Shown piece by piece: positions 56,380 through 64,000 of a stretch of 64,000 nucleotides of DNA. The notes beneath the pieces are model-generated. The model searched no databases. It was not told where the DNA came from and worked only from the letters and a program-made list of their open reading frames with translations. Source of the stretch: Kryptolebias marmoratus (Eukaryota; Chordata; Actinopteri; Cyprinodontiformes; Rivulidae); contig NC_051433.1 in NCBI RefSeq assembly GCF_001649575.2, positions 6,635,883-6,699,882 on the forward strand, written 5' to 3'. The position numbers were made by a program, and so were the translations under genes. The first letter of the stretch is position 1, and every line of letters starts with the position of its first letter.

Positions 56380-56900
56380 AGGGGCTGTAAAGTGCACAGA
56401 GGTTAATTCTCTGATCCAAGGGTAGATTTGTATCATTGTTTGTAGATAGAGTGGGTTTTTCCAGGGGACAGGACTCATGTCTTCTCTCTCTGCTCCTCAG
56501 AGCACTGTGGTAGATTGCCTGGTCTGATTAATCTTAATGAATTATGCAAATAGCCTTTATCTCAAATGATTTAGCAATGTTTCTGTATTGTTTTATTAAT
56601 GCACCTTTGAATTACTCTGCATAATCACGTAGCTTTTGCTCAGCCATTTGCTGTTTGTAATTCATCCCCAGCTCTTTATTAAATCCATGGTGGTCTCTGG
56701 TGAATTGCAAGCAGGAATGAGAAATGAGTCATTACTGTAATTTAATGATTTCTAACCAAACAAGACGCAACTTGGATTGCTAACCATCACAACCCTCCTC
56801 ATTCCCACAGGTTTGATCTTTGGGAGCAAGCCTTCTACATTTTTCCCTAATTAATTGTGTTTAGTATAAGAAACCTTCTAGTGAATGTACTGTTTCAATT
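56380..56900. promoter_or_regulatory. Strong candidate conserved noncoding element (enhancer-like)
   Basis: About 500 bp with no repeats and almost no long open frame. It has dense motif words: 'GGTCTGATTAATCTTAATGA', octamer ATGCAAAT (56544-56551), 'TTTTATTAATGCACC', 'CTGCATAATCACGTAGC', 'TTTGTAATTCATCC' and 'CCCTAATTAATTGTG'. This concentration of POU, homeodomain and TALE-type words is the best enhancer-like signature in the window. Deep conservation is inferred. Confidence 0.5.
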
Positions 56901-57189
56901 ACAGGTGGAAGCAGACATACAAAGTATGAAACTTAACGTAACGATGTGTTTGGAGTCTAGACACTCTTACAAATGACTGAAGCATTGTTTGTTTACACAA
57001 GTGTAACCATGTTTTTGTAATAGAAACACATTTTAAAACTTCCTTGATTGTCTTTTGCGCAAAAGATGATTTGATGACTTTTGTCTTGTAGTCATAATGA
57101 CAGCTACAGTGGAAATTTACATTCCAGAAATGTATTTCATTTACATATTCAAGAAGGGGCCTGTATCTTATATACTATGATTTTCTGTC
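56901..57189. other. Unassigned noncoding stretch
   Basis: AT-rich; nothing recognised. Confidence 0.5.
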
Positions 57190-57490
57190 CCTGAGGTGAA
57201 TGTAAAATATAAATAAATCCCCCCTCTGCTTCCTGCCTTCTAACCTGTTTGGCTTCCACAGGGAAGGGAATAGGGCTTCACGTTGATATCAGTAATAATA
57301 GCAACCACATTATATGCTTAAAAATGGACAGACATTTTCTTTGCCCTTGGATCCAAGTGATTCGGCTGGCTGGCAAGGCCACCGGGGCTTAATAATCCTT
57401 TTCCATTCATCCATTATCTTCCACCCTCCTATCACACTGCCCAGCCCGCCTCCATCACAAGGTTTATTTCTTTTAATGTCACAATGTAAC
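57190..57490. promoter_or_regulatory. Possible conserved noncoding element
   Basis: GC-balanced with 'CACGTTGATATCAGTAATAA' and 'GGCCACCGGGGCTTAATAAT'. The two strands have complementary 60-62 codon frames, unrecognised. A 'TTCATCCATTATCTTCCACC' phrase recalls a fish repeat but is too short to call. Confidence 0.35.
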
Positions 57491-58969
57491 AATACTTTTT
57501 AGGAAATCATTGAGAATTAAAAAAGAAAAGATATTGGGAAAGACAAACAGACTTGAATAACACCCTCGTCTATCTTATAAAATCAATCTGAAGGAATAGT
57601 TTTGTTTTTTTTAAGAACTACTCATACAAAACATGCCTTATTGGCCCAGATTGTATAGAGGCAGGGATGTCAAGTTTGTTTAATTGAGTAAAACTGATGT
57701 GAGATTTTTCCTTTTATTCTTTTTTATGAGTCCATTTTTTGTATTTCCATATTTTCACATTTTAGTCTTACCATGAGATCAGTTCTGACAATCTGAGAGC
57801 TTTCCTTCATCCTAATTTGTTAACAAACTTGCTTTAATTGCTCACTCTCTACAGCAGTACAACAGAGAAAAATAAAATCTCAAATCTTCTTAACAGCAAT
57901 ATTCATTTAGATAGATTTATTGATATAATATTGACATTTGGAATGAATAATCACCAGGCTTTGAAAACAACAGATACCATTTATACCATTTTGGCAGAAC
58001 TCATCTATGCTGACCGATGGTGACTTTTAGTCACATATTATTACCTTTTTTTCAGGGAGTTATTATTTGGAAAGTGTCTGTTGTCTTTGAAAAGAGGACT
58101 TAGCATCCTAACAAACATAAAAAGAAGAAAAGCCAGACTCAATGAAATCAACAAAAAGAAACAATAAAGATATCTGTTCCATAAGGCTAAAAGGAATGAA
58201 AATGCTTATAATCTCACAAGATCTTTCACGTAGATCTGCATCAAGAGTCCTTTGGCTCCTTGTGGCAAGAGTATGACACAGAAGTTTCACATCACATGGT
58301 TTTGTTTGCAGGGTGATTTTTTTCTCCTCCATCTCTGTAGTTTTTAAGTCAGTAAATATCATCATGGTTTAGTCTTTGGGTCCATAAGAATAGAACTATA
58401 ATACAAACAGTTTTGGTGCACAGCAGAGCTCAAAGATAGCTACTGTTGATGCTAAATCAAAAATCAGGATTTTGTTTGGCAATGCAGTGTCATATGATGT
58501 TTCCTGGTCTTTTTCCTTCTTTAGTTCACTGAAGGGTTCATGACTATTGCCCTTGTTGGTCCCTTTTTTTTCCACCTCTTCTTAAATCATATTGTATCCA
58601 AGATGTCCTACTATGTTCGTCAAAGAAACGTCTGGTTCCAAATATGGTTCTCCTGGAAACACATGACTATCGGGTCACCTAAAACAAAAAGGAGAGAGAC
58701 ACATGTTAGGCTGTGATGTGGGAGTTTGGTCAGGAATATTTTGGAAATCAGAAAACATAAAATGCAGGTTTGTCAACAAAGACAGTGCTGTGGGCTCCTC
58801 CAAGTTCAGCTCTGCAGTTTTTTGTTGGCCTCATAGTTTTGTTTCATCCTCCAAATATCTTCATGTCATAGAAGCACAGAAAATTTAACCCCCTGAATCT
58901 AATCTATATACCTTGTTTTATTGTTGTTGTTATTGGTGTTGGTTTTTTACTTTATCTTATTTATTATTT
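57491..58969. other. Unassigned noncoding stretch
   Basis: Mostly AT-rich; 58080-58380 is more complex and has an 85-codon minus frame without a recognised product. Confidence 0.5.
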
Positions 58970-59200
58970 GTTTAAAACGGACAGTACACATTAATGAACT
59001 GTAAATGAGCTGGATTTAGACATACAGGCTAGTTTCTATCCGCAGTTCTGGGCAGATGAATGGTTAAAAAAGAATAATTTAAAATAAAATGCACAAACAA
59101 ACAAAAGCTAACAGTCTGCATGCATGTACAATTCAAAAAGTACATGGAAAATAGAAATAGAATAAAGTAAGAAAAGAAAAATGTACACATTCACAGGTTA
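58970..59200. repeat. Teleost dispersed repeat fragment
   Basis: 'TTTAAAACGGACAGTACACA', 'TTAATGAACTGTAAATGAGC' and 'TTCTGGGCAGATGAATGG' resemble a fish repeat recalled with the phrase GGACAGTGCACATTAAT. Class and orientation unknown. Confidence 0.4.
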
Positions 59201-60320
59201 GTAGTGATCACAGGTTTTAAAATTGTTCTTTAGAAAACAAGTATGTGGGCTATGATAACAAGTTTTTTTTTGTTTTGTTTTAATATTGAGCATCTTATTA
59301 TTTATTGTTTTAATCATCTTATGGTTCATTTCTGGACTAATGCTGAGGGTTAGGTTGATAGAGTGTAATACACAACTAGAAGCTGCTCAGTGTTTGAAAA
59401 ATGGACCTTTTATGCTGCACCGGAGCATATCTTCCTAATTGGTTTCTCTGTGAAACTTTTTGTAGCTTCAGAATAATTTTCAGAAGTCGACCTTTTTCAT
59501 AGTTTTAGCAGAAATAAGACCCACTTATGGGACAACCTTAGGGTATATCTGAAATTTGCCTCTACACTTGTGATCTAATCGCACTGACTCTCTCAAAAAA
59601 CTTTTGAAGCTGCAGCTGCATGTCAGCTGGAACACAAAGTGACAGTGCCTGGTGAAATCCATGGGTAAATACAATATATATCCTTTAATATCTTCAATAT
59701 TTACTCTGTACAACAGCTTTTTTTATTAGGTTGAACAATATAAATAATAAAACGGGGTCATGCTGTGTCATAACTTTCTTCACAAAGTATTAGATGCTCC
59801 TATGTTTGTAGCAATATTATTCCTAACAATCTCCATCATGCTGTGAGCCTGTTATACTTAAAAAACTTCATAATGTTAAATAGATGTCATCATGTTTGCA
59901 TATACTCATTTGTTAACTTCTACAAAACAATATAATTTAACACTGTAGCTATTAAAGCAAGTTTGTTTCTGTCAAAAGTCCAATGGGTTCAAGGTGTTCA
60001 TATTCCCAGCTGATGTATATTATTTAAACATCTGTAGTTTTTTTTATAGTAAAAGCCAACAGACAGACGTCAACTGGAATATTGCTGTCACTGAGTTCCA
60101 TGTAAAAACAAGAAATATTGTTATTCATAACATCATCCTGTTAGCATCAGTTTTGCCAAATGTTTTCATAAATATGAAATAGAAATGTTCAAATATGCAT
60201 TTTGTATACCTTTCGCTTTAGAATTATCTCTGATATTTTTTTTACTAATGTCCAATTAAATAAACAGAAAAACCAAGGACATTTAAAGTCGACTTGTATA
60301 TAGAAGCTTTGAACCATACT
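59201..60320. other. Unassigned AT-rich noncoding stretch
   Basis: No named feature. Confidence 0.55.
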
Positions 60321-60490
60321 CACACACACACACAAGTAGAACAGGTGGCCCTGTGTGAATATGTGCACGGTTTGTGGGATTTCACAAGTTTAAACAGCAT
60401 GACATTACCACAAGCAATCAGTATTCTGAGTAATGCAATTCTAAAAATTCAGTACAGAGGTGTTTTTGTGTTTGTGTGTGTGTGCTATTT
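60321..60490. other. Stretch between short CA and TG runs
   Basis: CACACACACACACA near 60321-60334 and a TG-rich run near 60463-60485 bracket unique sequence. Opposite-sense dinucleotide runs can pair, but they are short. Confidence 0.6.
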
Positions 60491-61848
60491 ACAGCAGCAG
60501 CTGATGACACTGCTCGCTGTTTGGGGAGTCACAATTTAATTTTCACTTCCCTGTGACAATCCTCAGGCTTCATGGTGTGAGAGGGGATATGGAAATTAGA
60601 CAACCACCCTACAGTTGTCGAATCAGACTGTAGAAAAAAGAAATCATGATCATAGCAAATTTAGTTATTACTGGGATCACTTACTTAAAACAAATATGGG
60701 GTTTGGAAACATTACGCATTTATTAATCTTCATGGTTTATCATTTTTATAATTTCTGAAGCCAAAGTGCTGACCAATGGTTCCCTTTGCTTTAGTTTAAA
60801 TTGCAGTCTGAGCTTTTTTAAACAGAAACTTCACTGTTGTGAACAGGTAAAAAAATAGTCAGATTTGCAACACATTCTGAACCAAATTAACAAAAAAATA
60901 AATAAAAATAAAAAACCAAAAACAATAAGCCTAACAGAACAGCGATCAATGCAGAGTAGTTATCAAAGGTGTTAGCTTGCAGTGATGTTGTTGGTGGTGG
61001 TGAGTAAACACACAAAGGAGAATTTAAACAAAAGGCAACTCTTCAAGGTTTAAAGCTTAAACTGCTTTAGGAATAAAGACCACAGTGCTTGACTGTAGGA
61101 TAAAAGCCCTATTGGCAAATAAACAAAACACCAACTCTTGTACATGTGCATATTTGTGTAGATAAATAATCACAAAAGTGTAATTACCTCTGAATGGTTA
61201 GGAGTTTAATAATGAATTACTCTCTTAAAGAGAGTTCAACATCTTAGTACACTCAACAAACCAATATTGAGTCTTTTGTAAACACAATGATTTAGTTTTT
61301 TTCCCCTCTGTTTTGTGATTTAACAAGTGTAAGGCATATTTTCATCACGTTGAATAGAAATCTCTCTCAGACACCTATCCATCACCGACTTCAACACATT
61401 CTCTACAAGCTTCATAGCACCTGTCAAGCAGGAAGGATGTGTGGTTCTTTTGCCCTCTGTCCTCTGATTGATAGAAAGTGAAAAGCAGGAGCAGCTGGTG
61501 TTATAATTCTCGACTTTACCAGCAGGACTATAAAACTAGCTGCTCCAGGGAAATGTATAGAAACAGACTTTACCGTGGTGGGGCTTTAGGGTGTTAAGAC
61601 CTGATTTATGGCTGTGACTTCATCATGAGGTGAAACCATACAATCATTTTTTTATCAATAATGTCACAACTAGACATAAAAACAGAATGAATTTGTTCTA
61701 CTGCATAAGGAATGTATTAAAAGAGAAAACTTTGTTGGTGTGTTAAGGGTCTGTTTGGGGGAAAATATAAAGGTGCTTTTTCTTACTCTAAAATTGAAAC
61801 CGGAGTATATGACTCTGAGGTGTACACATACATGCACCCACACCCACT
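60491..61848. other. Unassigned noncoding stretch
   Basis: AT-rich, with a more complex patch at 61370-61620. No gene recognised. Confidence 0.5.
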
Positions 61849-61898
61849 CACACACACACACACACACATATAAATATATATAGAGAGAGAGCTAGAGA
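61849..61898. repeat. Compound microsatellite (CA)n-(TA)n-(GA)n
   Basis: A CA run of about ten units passes into TATAAATATATATA and then AGAGAGAGAG. Likely polymorphic. Confidence 0.9.
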
Positions 61899-62889
61899 GA
61901 TCATTTTTTTCTTCTTTAAGACACTCACCTTGAGGTAGATTTTTGTATTTTGTTTGGATGCTGTAAAGCCTAAATGGGTTTTGCTTATTCTTTTTGCACT
62001 TTTTGATGTTTGTCATGATGAGGAGCCACAAAAAATATATACAGGAGCAATTGAATGAGCTTTCCAATGGTGGTATTTCACTGGGTTGCAACTAGTTGGT
62101 GAACGGCATTCATGAGGGAGTCTACAGAACATCTCTCGATGTTTGCGTGGTTCTCATTTTCCTGGTGTGAATCACAGAGGTATGCAGTCCTGCTGTTTGA
62201 GTTTCAAACATGGTGAAAACATCTGAACAACAACATTTCTTTCAAAATAGAGTTGATGTGTGCATCTTGAATCCATCTCGAACCCACCTGATTTTTGTTG
62301 TGGGCCTTTCCAACTCATCTCAACAGTGATAGAGCTTTATTTTAACACCTGCACATGAGCTCTCCTCTGACTGAGAGGATCTGAGGTAAATGTCCAAGTC
62401 TAAAATCCACGCAAATGATAAAGGTGCAAAGATGGGTTCAAAACAAATTGAAGCAGATACAGTCTGGATTGGAGGTGGATCACTGCCAAGAATGCAGATT
62501 TGCAAGCCGTGTACACAAATATAAACCGTGTTTTTCAAAAACTGGTCACTCAGTTTGTGACTGCAAGCCTCACTGGTCACTTGGTTGCAAACACTTAAAG
62601 TTCAGTAAGACAGCAACAGAAAATTTCCGTATTCTCTCATAATTTTTCTGCAGTTTAGATACTCCAACTAGTCTCCAACAGCCCCAGCCCAGTGAGATAC
62701 TGCTGTAAGTCAAACTAATACCCCAAACAAGAAACCAGATCCCCAACAGATTAAAAAGGAGACAATGTAGAAATATAACATGAGCCAATAAGGAAAAAAG
62801 AAAGAATGGCCTATATTTTCCTCAACAAATTTATCTGAAAATTTAATTTTCACTTTTGTCTAATAGGTATTATGCAATCCAGTATGAGG
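61899..62889. other. Unassigned noncoding stretch
   Basis: Ordinary sequence; overlapping open frames of up to 102 codons on both strands are unrecognised. Confidence 0.5.
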
Positions 62890-63500
62890 CAGCTTCTTGA
62901 GGATCCCCACATATTTGCATTTTTTCAGAATTCCTTTTCCTCCACGTCATGTCTTGAAATTTTCTTTGTTGTTATTTGAGGCTCTTCAACTAAGACTCCA
63001 CAGAAAGAGACGCTGCACCAGCAGCACACGAGAGGCCCTGAGCTCCTTCTTCAGACAACCCTTCTGTTCGCTCCTCAGAAGGATGTTAAGTGTCCAGGAA
63101 GTTTGAGTACAGAGCCCTTTAGCAAACACTAGCCATCCCTTGCCGACTCTCTGTGGGAGGCAGTCAGGCCATGAGTATGGAGCGACCCCCGCTGACTCTC
63201 TAATCAATAAAAGAGTCAAGGTTCTGACGGGTTCTACTAGCCACCTGGACCCCTGCTCATCTGTGCCTCTGTTTCTGCTTTCCCGTGGCTGTAAGAGAGG
63301 GCATGAATTATTAACCTGGCTAAAATAAAAAGCTCTGCTTCATCCAGGCCTCCTGTAGCCATGAATAATGGAGGAGGCAGCTCAACTACAGGCATTTGGT
63401 GAGTCAAGCAGTGGGCTATGATGGATGGGAAAGGGTCTAGTGTGTTGTCCCCCCCACCCCACCCTCATCCTCTCACCTACCATCCACTTCCGGTCTATCA
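62890..63500. promoter_or_regulatory. Possible conserved noncoding element
   Basis: GC-richest long block near the right edge. The part at 63290-63420 ('GGCATGAATTATTAACCTGG', 'GCCATGAATAATGG') is motif-rich. Open frames on both strands (62-77 codons) have no known product. Confidence 0.4.
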
Positions 63501-64000
63501 AACCCTGGAACCCAAACTACACATCGAGACAACCTCTATCAATTTATAGAAGTGCTTTATATTGAGCCTCCCTGCACTCTCTCTGTAAATTCTACTGAAT
63601 ATTTTCCATCCTGGAGGGGCTTTTGTTTGTTGTTGTTTTTGTATTATTATTTTTTGCTTTTCTCTTGACTTTTCATGTCTTTGTTTTGCTTTTTGCCTTT
63701 TTGCTGGCTTGTTTGAAGTCATATGCAAACCTGTTCAAAGACAGAATGTGAATCTCCAAACCTGATATTAAAAAAATTGGGGATGGGATGAATATATATG
63801 AGACTGAGCCTCCTGTACCACTAAACTCAGTTGTGTCTAATTGCAATCTTCATTCCAAAGGTGATAATTATTTTTTCTTGACAAAAACAGTTATGTTTTG
63901 TCATCTAAACCACTGACTCACAGCAGGTTCATACATTTCTTCTCATGTTTATGAAAACATGTCTAACACGTATTTTATTAACTCTGGAAATTAGATTTAT
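63501..64000. other. Unassigned noncoding end of window
   Basis: T-rich run at 63625-63720, then AT-rich sequence to the window edge. No feature recognised. Confidence 0.5.

Noticed and set aside
57395..57425. TTCATCCATTATCTTCCACC resembling the start of a common fish repeat
   Set aside because: Similarity does not continue into the following sequence; too short to call.
1..64000. CRISPR arrays, bacterial operons, rRNA, or an intact endogenous virus
   Set aside because: No regularly spaced repeats, no ribosomal sequence, no gag-pol or envelope-type frames; composition and repeats are those of a fish genome.

Overview
The window reads as vertebrate nuclear DNA, almost certainly from a teleost fish and probably a percomorph (inference). 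It is AT-rich, has one unresolved base (n at 5259), and carries fish-type dispersed repeats: a Passport-like Tc1 transposon, tRNA-type SINEs with the shared 'AAAGCACTTT' tail, a CR1/L2-like LINE C-terminus, and several low-complexity tracts. No bacterial-type gene organisation, CRISPR array, rRNA or functional tRNA gene is visible.

I find no protein-coding gene that I can defend. The open reading frames are mostly 60-130 codons, lie on both strands, often begin at GTG/TTG, and have the length expected by chance in AT-rich DNA. The exceptions are transposon remnants: Tc1 helix-turn-helix at 8440-8780, degraded Tc1 at 22610-23345, Tc1 catalytic region on the minus strand at 24875-25576, and LINE C-terminus at 25577-25905. 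A few possible exon-like signals are listed as findings, not as genes: 31983-32113 minus, 26164-26409 plus, 49343-49361 plus, 50566 region plus. The window is therefore a gene desert or the inside of a very large intron.

Layout: 1-5.5 kb is AT-rich with LTR-like and hAT-like scraps and a dispersed repeat with a GAAGCGAAACGTCTTCA signature. 6-12 kb is mostly unique, with a Tc1 relic and a CCAAT/GC-box block near 10.7 kb. 12.5-13.4 kb may be a non-autonomous DNA transposon. 13.8-21.5 kb holds many GC-richer, repeat-free blocks that look like conserved noncoding elements (CNEs). 22.6-27.1 kb is rich in mobile elements. 27.5-33 kb alternates CNE-like blocks with a SINE and other repeats. 34-49 kb contains at least six copies of one dispersed repeat (called family A here) in both orientations, interleaved with CNE-like blocks at 37.3-39.2, 43.0-43.4, 44.2-44.7 and 47.8-48.2 kb. 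49.7-50.1 kb is a minus-strand SINE. 51-64 kb is mainly unique, with strong CNE-like blocks at 51.0-51.4, 56.4-56.9, 57.2-57.5 and 62.9-63.5 kb.

The many repeat-free, GC-richer blocks with homeodomain (TAATTA), octamer (ATGCAAAT) and E-box motifs suggest a long-range regulatory landscape, of the kind found around developmental transcription-factor or neuronal adhesion genes. I cannot align to other genomes here, so all CNE calls are inferences from composition and motif content. No undescribed molecular system is evident. The most distinctive structures are repeat family A, with its internal tandem monomers and YY1-like core; a perfect 37-bp palindrome abutting one family A copy; and the Tc1/LINE composite.
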